DNA from: Pirellulaceae bacterium
GTDB taxonomy: Bacteria > Planctomycetota > Planctomycetia > Pirellulales > Pirellulaceae
Assembly: GCA_025459265.1 (NCBI GenBank)
Contig: JALOQX010000004.1
Span: 1-55,478 of the forward strand
Direction of reading: 5' to 3'
Length of the DNA stretch: 55,478 nucleotides
Positions 20,915-29,174 of this stretch are shown one piece after another. The notes under the pieces were generated by a model. That model saw only the letters and a program-made list of their open reading frames with translations. It was not told the DNA's origin and did not search any database. Position numbers and translations under genes: made by a program. Within the stretch, counting starts at the first letter, position 1. Each line of letters opens with the position of its first letter.

Positions 20915-22381
20915 TCAGTGACGCACGACCCGCAGCGCCACATCCACCGTGAAGGGAGGCGCAGCCAGCTCCTTCTCGCCCCCTTCGTGATCGAAGGTCT
21001 CGGACTTGTCAACGGCCCCCGTTTTCGTGTTGACCCAGTGGGCCTGATACCGGCCCCGCGGCAGGTTGAGCGCGAGACTCACTTCCCACGTTTTCTGTAG
21101 CCGTTCGGGAGGGACGTTGTTGGGGAGCGAATCATGGACGTACAGCGCGTAGAGGCGTTCCGGTGCCACCAGCGCCCGCACCTGCAGTTCGCCCGGCCGC
21201 CGGAGGATCACCGTGTCGTCCGGCTTCAAGGCCACCAGCGGGCGGCATTCGCAGAGGAAATCCCGCAGAATGGACAGCTGGCCCCGCAACTCCGGGCTGC
21301 CGCCGCCCGGCGACTGGTAGTCGAGGAACGTGCCGTCGGGATGCTTGGCCGTGAAAGAGTAATCCAGGTTGTTGAACAGTGCCCCGCCCGCGAACAGGAA
21401 ATCCCAGCCTTCGGTGCGATAGAGCGCATCGTCCCTGCCGCGGAAGCCGGTCTCGTTGGCGCCGATCACCTTGTTGAGCCCGTAGTTCATGGCCACCGTG
21501 TCGGGGGGCACGCAGTAGTGGAAGTTGAAGATCGACACGCCCGGGTGTGGTTGCTCGACCTGCGCGCGCCCGTTGGCGATGTTGAGCGAAATGAGATGCC
21601 GGTGCTCGAAATCCTTCTCCGCTGCCACAATCTCGTCGATGATCCGGTGCTGCCACTCCATCGTCACGCCGCCGAAATACGGCTCGTTACAGATCTCAAA
21701 GTACAGGTTGTCGTACGGGCGCAGTTCCTGCACAAGCTTGCGGGTCAGGGCCAGCTGGACGTCGAGCAGGGCCGGGTGTTTGAGCGTGAAGACCTCCTCG
21801 CGCGGACAGTCCGGCGTGGTGTTGACATTGTTGTTGGGATGGAGCGGGCAGACCGCCCAGAGGGCGTCCTCATACATGGGACAAAACAGGTTCAACTCGA
21901 CGACGATGCCGCGCTGCTGCGCCTGCGTCATGAAATCGTGCAGCCGCGCAAAGTACGCCGGATCCCACTGACCCAGGTCGAACTTGTTGCCGCCGTCGGC
22001 GTAGCCGGCCGTGCCGCTGCGCGCCCATGGGCAGATGTACCGTTCGGGCAGTGGGGCGAGCGTGTTGTCGGTGATGCCGAACGACGAGGCAATCTCGCGG
22101 TACAGACCGCTGAACGTGCGGGTGTGATTGAGCTTGTTCCGCTGCAGTTCGTCGAAATACCGCACGTAGTCGAAGTCCAGGTTCAGCACGGCACCGTAAT
22201 GCTCGCCGGACGTGATCAGGACCACATCCTCGCCGCGCCACAGGAAGTAGTGCGGGTTCTCCGGGTGCAGCGACAGCGGTGGTTCCGTCGCCCGCACGGC
22301 GGAGAAGCCGGACAGGACGAGCACGCCGATCCACGCCACGACCGTGGTACCCCGGACCACGCGCCGGCAAATCACGTTCAT
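20915..22381 (-). CDS. Secreted glycoside hydrolase-like protein (clan GH-A, (beta/alpha)8 barrel)
   Basis: 488 aa. The N terminus has a signal peptide (MNVICRRVVRG, hydrophobic core, SAVRA). After it the sequence PHYFLWRGEDVVLITSGEHYG is typical of the start of cellulase-type barrels; NLYFEICNEPYFGG holds the NEP motif of the catalytic acid, and VIGANETGFRG is the best candidate for the nucleophile Glu. The C-terminal 120 residues look like an all-beta domain. It probably attacks a plant or algal polysaccharide outside the cytoplasm; the family number cannot be fixed by eye. ATG 22381 has GGAG at spacing 9 and sits 152 nt downstream of tRNA-Val. Confidence 0.8.
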   Translation of the reverse strand: MNVICRRVVRGTTVVAWIGVLVLSGFSAVRATEPPLSLHPENPHYFLWRGEDVVLITSGEHYGAVLNLDFDYVRYFDELQRNKLNHTRTFSGLYREIASSFGITDNTLAPLPERYICPWARSGTAGYADGGNKFDLGQWDPAYFARLHDFMTQAQQRGIVVELNLFCPMYEDALWAVCPLHPNNNVNTTPDCPREEVFTLKHPALLDVQLALTRKLVQELRPYDNLYFEICNEPYFGGVTMEWQHRIIDEIVAAEKDFEHRHLISLNIANGRAQVEQPHPGVSIFNFHYCVPPDTVAMNYGLNKVIGANETGFRGRDDALYRTEGWDFLFAGGALFNNLDYSFTAKHPDGTFLDYQSPGGGSPELRGQLSILRDFLCECRPLVALKPDDTVILRRPGELQVRALVAPERLYALYVHDSLPNNVPPERLQKTWEVSLALNLPRGRYQAHWVNTKTGAVDKSETFDHEGGEKELAAPPFTVDVALRVVRH

Positions 22382-22533
22382 GCAAACCATCTCCGGAAGC
22401 GGTGCAGCACGCACGAGAAACGGCCCAAGGTGCCCGACACATTGTCACCCGGCCAGGTGGCCCCGACGCAGCCTCGCGGTGCGCGGCCGCTCTCTGCGCC
22501 GCCACCTTGCCGCACCTGGACGTACGCTCCCAG

Positions 22534-22608
22534 TGGGCCGTACTGGACTCGAACCAGTGACCTCTTGCATGTCAAGCAAGCACTCTAAACCAACTGAGCT
22601 AACGGCCC
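22534..22608 (-). tRNA. tRNA-Val (anticodon GAC)
   Basis: 75 nt. Acceptor stem GGGCCGT/ACGGCCC (7 bp), D-arm with GCTC...GAGTGC region, anticodon stem-loop CTTGC-TTGACAT-GCAAG with anticodon GAC, and T-loop GTTCGAGTC. The discriminator base is A, and no CCA is encoded, so the end must be added by nucleotidyltransferase. Confidence 0.95.
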
Positions 22609-23048
22609 CCGCTCTGCGTACCAAGGTAGCGAATGCCCAGCTGCGACGGAAGCCTATGGCCCCGGACCATGCGCGCGCGCCCGTCCGTCCGACCTCACGG
22701 GCCCCCAGGGTCCGAACCGCGGTCGCACCGGCGGCGATGCCGGCTGTCCCGCTCACGGCGGAGCCGCTGCGGCCCGTCGCCCCGCTGCGAGCGCCCGTCG
22801 CGGTGTGTGTGTTCAGCGGGGGACAGAAAAATCGATTTTGAGGGATTTTTCTGTCCCCCGTTTTTCTGTCCCCTGCCCCCGTGCGGGACCGCGTGCGCCC
22901 GCTGCGCCGGCGCGAACTCGGCCTTGCCCGAAGTGTCACAGATGTTGTACGTTACGCCCGGCAGGCCACGGGGAAGTTCCCCTCCCGGTAGTCCTTTGTA
23001 CCGACGCCGGTCCCCATGACCGCGGTTTTTCCCAACGAGTACTCGCAC
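22609..23048. other. 440-bp non-coding stretch between tRNA-Val and thrS
   Basis: No convincing gene on either strand: the open frames are Pro/Ala/Arg-rich shadows. It contains the palindromic element at 22817-22874 and the promoter and leader of thrS. I do not see a clear sigma-70 promoter or a T-box-like leader. Confidence 0.6.
22817..22874 (+). repeat. REP/RAYT-like palindromic element (GGGGACAG family)
   Basis: A perfect 17-bp inverted repeat, arms CGGGGGACAGAAAAATC (22817-22833) and its complement (22844-22860), around a 10-nt loop. A third, partial copy TTTTTCTGTCCCC follows directly (22861-22873). Sequences of the type GGGGACAG...CTGTCCCC are known as REP-like elements moved by REP-associated tyrosine transposases; no transposase gene is in the window. 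The hairpin plus T-run could also stop transcription on the plus strand. Confidence 0.7.
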
Positions 23049-25049
23049 ATGCTCAAGGTACATCTCCCCGATGGCTCCGTAAAACAATGCACCCGATCCC
23101 TCACTCCCGGCGAGATCGCCGCCGACATTGGCCCCGGACTGGCCAAGGCGGCGGTGGCGGCCCAGGTGGACGACGCGGTCGTGGGACTCGACCACCCACT
23201 GCCGCCAGACGGCGAAATCCACCTGCGACTCCTCACTCGCAAGGACCCGGAAGCGCTCCCGGTCATGCGGCACTCCTGCGCCCATGTCATGGCGCGGGCG
23301 GTCATGCGGCTGCGTCCGGGCGCGAAGCTGGCCTTCGGGCCCACCGTCGAAGGCGGCTTCTACTACGATTTCGACCTGCCCGAACCGCTGCGGGAAGACG
23401 AGTTCCCGGCGATCGAGGCCGAGATGCAGCGGATTGTCGGGGAGAATGAACCGTTTGAGCGGATCGAGGAACCGCGGGCCCGCGCCCTGCAGATCTGCCG
23501 CGATCTGGGACAGCCGTACAAAGTCGAGCACATCGAAGAGGGTCTGGCCGAACACGCATCGATGTCGTTCTACCGCCAGGGAGAATTCCTGGACTTGTGC
23601 CGCGGACCGCACGTGCCTTCGGCCGGCGCGATCGGGGCCTTCAAGCTGCTGTCGCTGGCCGGTGCGTATTGGAAAGGCGACGCCTCGCGCCCCCAACTCC
23701 AGCGGCTTTACGGCACCGCGTTCTTCAGCCGCCAGGACCTGGATGAACACCTGCGACTGGTCGAAGAGGCCAAGAAGCGCGATCACCGCGTCCTCGGGAA
23801 ACGGCTCGACCTGTTCACCATCAGCCCCCTGGTCGGCTCCGGCCTGATCCTGTGGCAACCCAAAGGGGCCGTCGTGCGCAGTGTGCTCGAGAACTTCATC
23901 AAGGACGAACTCCGGCGGCGCGGTTATCTCCCCGTGTACACGCCGCACGTGGGCAAGATCGACCTGTACAAGACGTCAGGACACTACCCGTACTACATGG
24001 ACAGCATGTTCACGCCGATCGTCCTGGAGGATGACGAGCAGTACCTGCTCAAGCCCATGAACTGCCCGCATCACATCATGATCTACAAATCCAAGCCGCG
24101 CAGCTACCGGGACCTGCCGCTGCGGCTGGCCGAGTTCGGCACGGTCTACCGCTATGAGCAGTCCGGCGAACTGGCTGGGATGACACGCGTGCGCGGCTTC
24201 ACCCAAGATGATGCGCACATCTTCTGCACGCACCAACAGGTGGCCAGCGAATTCCAGGCCTGCATCGAAATGACCCAGTACGTGCTGGACTGCCTCGGGC
24301 TCCAGAATTACCGCGTCCGGCTCGGACTGCGCGACCCACACAGCGACAAGTACGTCGGAGATGCCGCCGATTGGGACAACGCTCAACAGGCCCTGGTCGC
24401 CGTCTGCCGACAACTCGGCATCCAAGCCCAGGAGGAACCGGGGGAAGCCGCCTTCTACGGACCCAAAGCCGACTTCGTCGTCAAAGACTGCATCGGTCGA
24501 GAATGGCAGCTCGGGACCGTTCAACTGGACTATAACCTCCCCAGCGCCGACCGGTTCGATCTCGAGTACATTGGCGACGACAACCGGCCCCACCGGCCGG
24601 CCATGATCCATCGCGCACCCCTGGGATCGTTCGAACGGTTCGTCGGCGTCCTGATCGAACATTTCGCAGGCGCGTTCCCCCTGTGGCTTGCCCCCGAACA
24701 AGCCCGCGTGCTGGTCGTCAGCCAGAAATTCGAGGCGTACGGACGCGAGGTCGAACGCCAACTCGCCACCGCCGGACTTCGCGTGTCCGGTGACTATCGC
24801 CCCGAAAAGATCGGCGCGAAGATCCGCGACGCGCAGCTCGAACTCACGCCCTACATGCTGGTGGTCGGCAGCCGCGAAATGGAGCGCGGCGAGGTCAGCC
24901 TGCGTGACCGCCTCGCAGGAGACCTCGGTGCCATGCCCGTGGCGACCGCCATCGAGAAACTCCTGCTGGAAATCCAGCAGCGGACGGTCCGCCAGACGTT
25001 CGGTGGCGACGCGGGGCTGGGTGAACGGGGAACGCAGAATGAGTACTGA
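23049..25049 (+). CDS. thrS: Threonine-tRNA ligase
   Basis: 666 aa. Charges tRNA-Thr. Domain order is TGS (1-62, [10 protein letters not shown]), the editing-type N2 domain with [12 protein letters not shown] (histidines and cysteine of the editing site), the class II core with zinc ligands Cys in MNCPHH, His in DDAHIFC and His in [11 protein letters not shown], and the C-terminal anticodon-binding domain. The start MLKVHL was chosen because E. coli ThrS begins at the same place in the TGS domain; ATG 23016 in frame lacks a ribosome site. First gene of the translation cluster, with infC next. Confidence 0.97.
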   Translation: MLKVHLPDGSVKQCTRSLTPGEIAADIGPGLAKAAVAAQVDDAVVGLDHPLPPDGEIHLRLLTRKDPEALPVMRHSCAHVMARAVMRLRPGAKLAFGPTVEGGFYYDFDLPEPLREDEFPAIEAEMQRIVGENEPFERIEEPRARALQICRDLGQPYKVEHIEEGLAEHASMSFYRQGEFLDLCRGPHVPSAGAIGAFKLLSLAGAYWKGDASRPQLQRLYGTAFFSRQDLDEHLRLVEEAKKRDHRVLGKRLDLFTISPLVGSGLILWQPKGAVVRSVLENFIKDELRRRGYLPVYTPHVGKIDLYKTSGHYPYYMDSMFTPIVLEDDEQYLLKPMNCPHHIMIYKSKPRSYRDLPLRLAEFGTVYRYEQSGELAGMTRVRGFTQDDAHIFCTHQQVASEFQACIEMTQYVLDCLGLQNYRVRLGLRDPHSDKYVGDAADWDNAQQALVAVCRQLGIQAQEEPGEAAFYGPKADFVVKDCIGREWQLGTVQLDYNLPSADRFDLEYIGDDNRPHRPAMIHRAPLGSFERFVGVLIEHFAGAFPLWLAPEQARVLVVSQKFEAYGREVERQLATAGLRVSGDYRPEKIGAKIRDAQLELTPYMLVVGSREMERGEVSLRDRLAGDLGAMPVATAIEKLLLEIQQRTVRQTFGGDAGLGERGTQNEY

Positions 25050-25136
25050 CGACGCGCCTGACGGGCACGCGATCGCGACCTATGCTTAACGTGGTGGACC
25101 CGGTCGTTTTTCGACACGTTTTTCACCGCAAACCAG

Positions 25137-25165
25137 TTGACTCCCCCTGAAAACGTCGTCAATAC
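25137..25165 (+). promoter_or_regulatory. Possible sigma-70 promoter for infC
   Basis: TTGACT (25137-25142), then CAATAC at spacing 17 or AATACT at spacing 18. The -35 is good, the -10 weak. It would give a leader of about 65 nt containing the hairpin at 25186-25218. Confidence 0.4.
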
Positions 25166-25185
25166 TCACAAAGTACATCGTCCGT

Positions 25186-25218
25186 ACCGCGTGGCTCCCG
25201 CTCAGCCAGGCCCGCGGT
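25186..25218 (+). promoter_or_regulatory. Stem-loop in infC leader
   Basis: ACCGCG-TGGCT pairs with AGCCA-(GGCC bulge)-CGCGGT, an 11-bp stem with a 7-nt loop and a 4-nt bulge, ending 19 nt before the chosen infC ATG. infC is autoregulated at translation in other bacteria; whether this stem takes part is unknown. Confidence 0.4.
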
Positions 25219-25237
25219 GCGGGAAAAGTCCGCTCCC

Positions 25238-25765
25238 ATGTTTTGGCAGGAAAGGGTGACCGCAATCGACCGCTTGCAGACAAGGATCAATGACCAGATC
25301 CGCATCTCCCCCGTTAGAGTAATCGGCGCGGATGGCCAGCAACTGGGCATCCTGCCGACTCCAGAGGCAATTGCCCGTGCGTATGAAGCCGACTTGGACC
25401 TGGTGGAGGTTGCCCCCAACGAGCGCCCCCCGGTCTGCCGCATTATGGATTACGGCAAGTACAAGTACGAAAAGAAGAAGAAGTCGAGCCAGAATCAGCA
25501 TCACACGAAGACCAAGGAGATCCGGTTGCGTCCCAAGACGGGAGAGCACGATGTGAGCTTCAAGGTCAAGCAGGCACGGGGATTCCTGCAGCACAAGGAC
25601 AAAGTCCAGGTGTCGGTGGTCTTTCGAGGACGCGAGTTGGCCCACGTCGAGGAAGGCAAACGGGTCATCGAGGACGTCATCGAACAACTGCAGGACTGCG
25701 GCAAGGTGGAAATCCCACCGCAGCAGCACGGTCGGCGAATGATCTGCACCATTGGGCCGCGGTGA
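25238..25765 (+). CDS. infC: Translation initiation factor IF-3
   Basis: 175 aa. IF-3 binds the 30S subunit, checks the initiation codon and prevents 70S association. Family motifs: [46 protein letters not shown] (N domain end and linker), [25 protein letters not shown] and [10 protein letters not shown] (C domain). I start at ATG 25238. GTG 25256, preceded by AGGAAAGG, is a serious alternative, and rare start codons are common in infC. It follows thrS as in many bacteria, but the expected rpmI is displaced by an opposing glycosyltransferase gene. Confidence 0.95.
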   Translation: MFWQERVTAIDRLQTRINDQIRISPVRVIGADGQQLGILPTPEAIARAYEADLDLVEVAPNERPPVCRIMDYGKYKYEKKKKSSQNQHHTKTKEIRLRPKTGEHDVSFKVKQARGFLQHKDKVQVSVVFRGRELAHVEEGKRVIEDVIEQLQDCGKVEIPPQQHGRRMICTIGPR

Positions 25766-25803
25766 CTGCGCCGGTGCGCACTCCACCACCTGGGCGCTGC
25801 GTG

Positions 25804-27153
25804 TCAGCAGGATGACGGCGTGTGTGCGTCGGGCCGGATCAGCTGGCGAAGGACCTCCAGTGTCTCCTGAGCCATGGCTCGGGCGGTCAGGCGCGCGTGC
25901 ACGGCGGCGTGCCCCGCCGTAGCGAGCGTTCGGCGAGCGGATTCGTCGAGCAGTAGTTCGCGGAGCGCCTGGGCCAATGCCTGCGGATCCTCCGGCGGAA
26001 CCAGTCGCCCGCCGCCCGTGGCCGCCAGCAGTTCGGGGAATGCGCCGTGGTCTGGCTGCACGACCGGCACTCCGGCGGCCAGGGCCTCGAGCACGTACAA
26101 GCCTTTGGGCTCGCGGTAGATCGTCGGCACCGAGAGCACGTGCAGCTGGCCGAGGAATTCGAGCTTCTGCTGGCGATCGATCGTACCAAGATAGGTGCAG
26201 GCGTGACCGTAACCCGCGGCACGAATCCGGTCAAACTGGCTGCGCGCGTACTCCGCCTGCGACTTACCCAGCCAGCCGGCGACCAGCAAGTGAGTGCGGT
26301 CCATGTCCGGCAGTTGCTTCAGCCTCAGGAAGGCGTCGACCAGCACGTGCAGCCCCTTTTCGGGGGCGATGCGTGCCAGATACCCGATGGAGAGCCGGTC
26401 TCGCGCCCGGTCTGCGACCGATCCGTCCGTCGCGGTCGTGCCGAACTCGGCTGTGTCAATCCCCAGCGGCACGCGCCGGAACTTGGCGCGATCGATGCGG
26501 AGATAGCTGGCCATGTGCGCGGCGTAGTACTCACTGTGAACCAACAGCGCGTCGACCTCGTCCGCCAGGCGCCGAATCTGGTCCAGCGCTTCAGCTCGAT
26601 AGGCCGGCGGCAATGCGTCCAGAAACACGTCGTCGCCCTGCAGCGTGACGGCCACGGGACTGCCCAGCGCGCGTTTGAGCGCCGGGACACAGCCGGCGAT
26701 CAGCACGTTGGTCAACACGAGCAAATCGGGCCGGGGAGGGCGTTGCAGCCAGCTGCACAGCCGCTGCACCTCCTTCCGCTGGAACCCGGCCGAACCTTTG
26801 AGCATCGAGAGGGTCAGTTCACCCAGCTGAGTCGCATCGGTCCGCACGCCGCGGGAGCCGAGCCAGCGCAGCAAGGCGGGATGGTCCAACCAGCGATCCA
26901 GCACCCGCGGGAGCCGGCGAAAGAGGGGGACGTGTTGCTGCAGGTAGACATTGAGACCGCCGAAAAAGACGGGCCCTGCCGTCACATTCGGCTCGTCCGT
27001 CGTGATGGGCGTGTACAAAGGTACCAGTTGCACGTCGATCCCCAGCTCCAGCAGCCCGCGGGCCAACGTGTTGTCGTGCATGCAGCTTCCGCAGTACATT
27101 CCGGCAGCACCGGCTGTGAGATACGCAATGTGGAGGGGGCGCGATGTGCTCAT
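25804..27153 (-). CDS. Family 4 (GT-B) glycosyltransferase
   Basis: 449 aa. GT-B fold: N-terminal domain from HIAYLTAGAAGMYCGSCMHDNTLARGL, middle VTLQGDDVFLDALP, and C-terminal donor-binding domain with IGYLARIAPEKGLHVLVDAF, then VPTIYREPKGLYVLEALAAGVPVVQPDHGAFPEL, the EPKGLYVLEA motif being the usual E-x7-E. It transfers a sugar from a nucleotide donor, acceptor unknown. The start MSTSRPLHIAYL fits the family and avoids a 60-codon extension. It sits on the opposite strand between infC and rpmI, which are normally adjacent. Confidence 0.9.
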   Translation of the reverse strand: MSTSRPLHIAYLTAGAAGMYCGSCMHDNTLARGLLELGIDVQLVPLYTPITTDEPNVTAGPVFFGGLNVYLQQHVPLFRRLPRVLDRWLDHPALLRWLGSRGVRTDATQLGELTLSMLKGSAGFQRKEVQRLCSWLQRPPRPDLLVLTNVLIAGCVPALKRALGSPVAVTLQGDDVFLDALPPAYRAEALDQIRRLADEVDALLVHSEYYAAHMASYLRIDRAKFRRVPLGIDTAEFGTTATDGSVADRARDRLSIGYLARIAPEKGLHVLVDAFLRLKQLPDMDRTHLLVAGWLGKSQAEYARSQFDRIRAAGYGHACTYLGTIDRQQKLEFLGQLHVLSVPTIYREPKGLYVLEALAAGVPVVQPDHGAFPELLAATGGGRLVPPEDPQALAQALRELLLDESARRTLATAGHAAVHARLTARAMAQETLEVLRQLIRPDAHTPSSC

Positions 27154-27181
27154 GTTGACCCAGAATTCTGCGAAACACCCT

Positions 27182-27209
27182 TTGCGAGCCCGCCGGGAAC
27201 TTCTAGAAT
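27182..27209 (+). promoter_or_regulatory. Possible promoter for rpmI-rplT
   Basis: TTGCGA (27182-27187), 16-bp spacer, TAGAAT (27204-27209). It lies in the 90-bp gap between the divergent glycosyltransferase and rpmI, where a promoter is needed because the gene has been separated from infC. Confidence 0.4.
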
Positions 27210-27228
27210 CACGCGTTTCCGACCTCCA

Positions 27229-27240
27229 CAGAGTACTCTG
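27229..27240 (+). promoter_or_regulatory. Perfect palindrome at the rpmI start
   Basis: CAGAGTACTCTG, a 12-bp perfect dyad ending 3 nt before the rpmI ATG. No normal Shine-Dalgarno is seen, so the dyad occupies the place of the ribosome site. Confidence 0.45.
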
Positions 27241-27243
27241 ACA

Positions 27244-27447
27244 ATGCCCAAGCAAAAAACCCACAAGGGAACGAAGAAGCGATTTCGGCTGACGGCAACC
27301 GGCAAGGCGAAACATCGCCAGGCGGGGACCAGTCACCTCCAGACCCGGATGTCGCAGAAGCGGAAGCGGAATCTGCGCGGCACGACGACCGTGGACGGGT
27401 GTATGGCGAAATCAATTCGTACGGCCCTGAACAATAACAGCTACTGA
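27244..27447 (+). CDS. rpmI: 50S ribosomal protein L35
   Basis: 67 aa, very basic. The family start MPKQKTHKGTKKRFRLTATG is intact, with KRKRNLRGTTTVD and IRTALNNN at the C terminus. Start ATG 27244 is fixed by the family; the frame stays open upstream across the opposing gene and is not coding there. L35 is followed by L20 95 nt later, the conserved rpmI-rplT pair. Confidence 0.97.
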   Translation: MPKQKTHKGTKKRFRLTATGKAKHRQAGTSHLQTRMSQKRKRNLRGTTTVDGCMAKSIRTALNNNSY

Positions 27448-27486
27448 CGAGGTCTTCATTGCCACGCAGGCGGGCTTGCCGAACGG

Positions 27487-27530
27487 CTCCGCGGGAACCT
27501 CGCGGAGAGGCCTGGACCTGCCAGTCCGGT
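27487..27530 (+). promoter_or_regulatory. Two hairpins between rpmI and rplT
   Basis: Hairpin 1: CTCCGCG/CGCGGAG with a 7-nt loop (27487-27507). Hairpin 2: CTGGAC/GTCCGG with one G-T pair and a 6-nt loop (about 27512-27529). They end about 13 nt before the rplT ATG and could mimic the L20 rRNA site used for feedback in other bacteria (inference). Confidence 0.4.
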
Positions 27531-27542
27531 TAGGGAACTGCC

Positions 27543-27899
27543 ATGAGAACGACCAAGGGTGCGGCGCGCACGCGGGCCAAGCGCCGACTGTACCGACAAG
27601 CCAAGGGGTATCGCGGGGGCCGCGGTCGCCTGCTGCGGTCGGTCAAGGAGACATTGCTGCGGGCGGGGGCGTACGCGCTGCGGGATCGCCGTGCGCGGAA
27701 GCGGGATTTTCGCCGCCTGTGGATTATTCGCATCAACGCGGCCGTGCGCGAGCGGGGTCTGCGCTACAGCGAGTTTATCCACGGCCTGCAACTGGCGGGA
27801 TTGGAGTTGGATCGCAAGACGCTGGCGGAGATGGCCGTCCGCGACCCGGCGGCCTTCGATGCGGTCGTGGCCCAGGTGCGCGCCAAGCTGGTGCTGTGA
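27543..27899 (+). CDS. rplT: 50S ribosomal protein L20
   Basis: 118 aa. L20 binds 23S rRNA early in 50S assembly and in E. coli and B. subtilis represses its own operon. Motifs: [54 protein letters not shown] (paraphrased by its parts [30 protein letters not shown]), then [11 protein letters not shown] and [13 protein letters not shown] 27543 is preceded by TTAGGGAACTGCC. It is followed after 184 nt by pheS. Confidence 0.97.
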   Translation: MRTTKGAARTRAKRRLYRQAKGYRGGRGRLLRSVKETLLRAGAYALRDRRARKRDFRRLWIIRINAAVRERGLRYSEFIHGLQLAGLELDRKTLAEMAVRDPAAFDAVVAQVRAKLVL

Positions 27900-28028
27900 G
27901 CCGCGCGCCGGCGTGCCGACCGGTCCGCACCGGGGCCGTCTCGGGCGCGCCGGACCGTGACAGCGCAGGAATCCGCCGCCCGGGTGTGGTGTGCCGTGAT
28001 CGGATGCGATTCGGTGGGACTCAACTCG

Positions 28029-28057
28029 CAAGACAGGCTGGGTCGCGGCCTGTCTTG
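28029..28057 (+). terminator. Hairpin upstream of pheS (terminator or attenuator)
   Basis: Perfect 10-bp stem CAAGACAGGC/GCCTGTCTTG with a 9-nt loop, followed by TTGTGCTTCTT, a weak U-rich tract. It may end the rpmI-rplT transcript or be the attenuator of pheST. No Phe-rich leader peptide is visible. Confidence 0.5.
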
Positions 28058-28083
28058 TTGTGCTTCTTGAGCAGGGTAGATCA

Positions 28084-29106
28084 ATGGCGCTGGCCGACTT
28101 CCTCCGACAGCTCGACGAGCTCTCCCGTACCGCGACGGTGACGTTCGCGGCCGTCCAGGACGAGGCCTCCTGGGAGGCCGCGCGCGTGGAGTTCGCGGGC
28201 GCGAAGCAGGGCCGTCTCAAGGCGCTGCAGAAACTCCTCGGTCAGGTCGATCCCGCCGAGCGCCCGGCGGCCGGCAAGCGGTTCAACGAGGTGAAAGCGG
28301 AGCTGGACGGGGCCATGGCCGCGGCGCAAGCACGCCTGCAGGCCCCCGCCGGCGGGCGCCGCGCAGCGCCGCGCCCGGAGTTCGATCCGACTCTGCCCGG
28401 CCGCCGGATGCGACTCGGACGCCTCCATCCCATCACCCAGTCAATCGAAGAACTGAAGGAGATCATGGGCCGCCTGGGGTTCTCGGTCGCCGACGGACCG
28501 GAAATCGAAGACGAGTGGCATAACTTCGAAGCCCTCAATATCCCGCTCGAACATCCCGCGCGCGATCCGCTGGACAACTTCTACCTGTCCGCGGCGGGTG
28601 CCAGCCACGGCCCGCTCCTGCTGCGCAGTCAAACCAGCACGGTGCAGATTCGCGTGATGGAACAGACCGCGCCTCCCGTGCGGATCATCTCGCTCGGCCG
28701 CGTGTACCGGCCCGACACCGCCGACGCCACGCATTACCCGATGTTTCACCAGATGGAAGGGCTGCTGGTCGATCAGCAGGTGACGATGGCGGACCTGAAA
28801 AGCGTCCTGCGGCTGTTCGCCACCAGCTACCTGGGAAGTGACGTCCACATCCGGTTTCGGCCGTCGTTCTTCCCGTTTACCGAGCCGAGCGTGGAGGCCG
28901 ACTTCAACTGGAACGATCAGTGGATTGAGTTCGGGGGGGCCGGCATGGTGGACCCCCACGTGTTGCGCGCCGTCGGCTACGATCCGGAGGTCGTGACCGG
29001 GTTCGCCTTCGGGCTGGGCGTCGAGCGCCTCTGCATGCGCCGCCATAATATCACCGACATTCGTGACCTGTACCGCAACGACGTCCGCTTCCTGCACCTG
29101 TTCTGA
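28084..29106 (+). CDS. pheS: Phenylalanine-tRNA ligase alpha subunit
   Basis: 340 aa. The alpha subunit holds the class II catalytic core of the (alpha-beta)2 enzyme. After an N-terminal coiled coil (1-90) come [19 protein letters not shown] (motif 1 region), [40 protein letters not shown] (motif 2), [16 protein letters not shown], and [13 protein letters not shown] (motif 3). Start ATG 28084 is preceded by AGGGTAGATCA; GTG 28060 in frame is rejected because it lies on the hairpin. pheT follows at 29175. Confidence 0.96.
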   Translation: MALADFLRQLDELSRTATVTFAAVQDEASWEAARVEFAGAKQGRLKALQKLLGQVDPAERPAAGKRFNEVKAELDGAMAAAQARLQAPAGGRRAAPRPEFDPTLPGRRMRLGRLHPITQSIEELKEIMGRLGFSVADGPEIEDEWHNFEALNIPLEHPARDPLDNFYLSAAGASHGPLLLRSQTSTVQIRVMEQTAPPVRIISLGRVYRPDTADATHYPMFHQMEGLLVDQQVTMADLKSVLRLFATSYLGSDVHIRFRPSFFPFTEPSVEADFNWNDQWIEFGGAGMVDPHVLRAVGYDPEVVTGFAFGLGVERLCMRRHNITDIRDLYRNDVRFLHLF

Positions 29107-29174
29107 TCCGGTGCCGCAGCGGCGCAGCGTGCACTGCCACACCCTGGGACTGTCACCGCAAACCGAGTAGAACC

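Noticed and set aside
22609-22816. A second tRNA or a T-box leader for thrS
   Set aside because: No cloverleaf and no T-box core sequence could be found here.
26047-27243. Open frame on the plus strand leading into L35
   Set aside because: It is antisense to the GT4 gene. L35 begins at its conserved MPKQKTHKG start at 27244.
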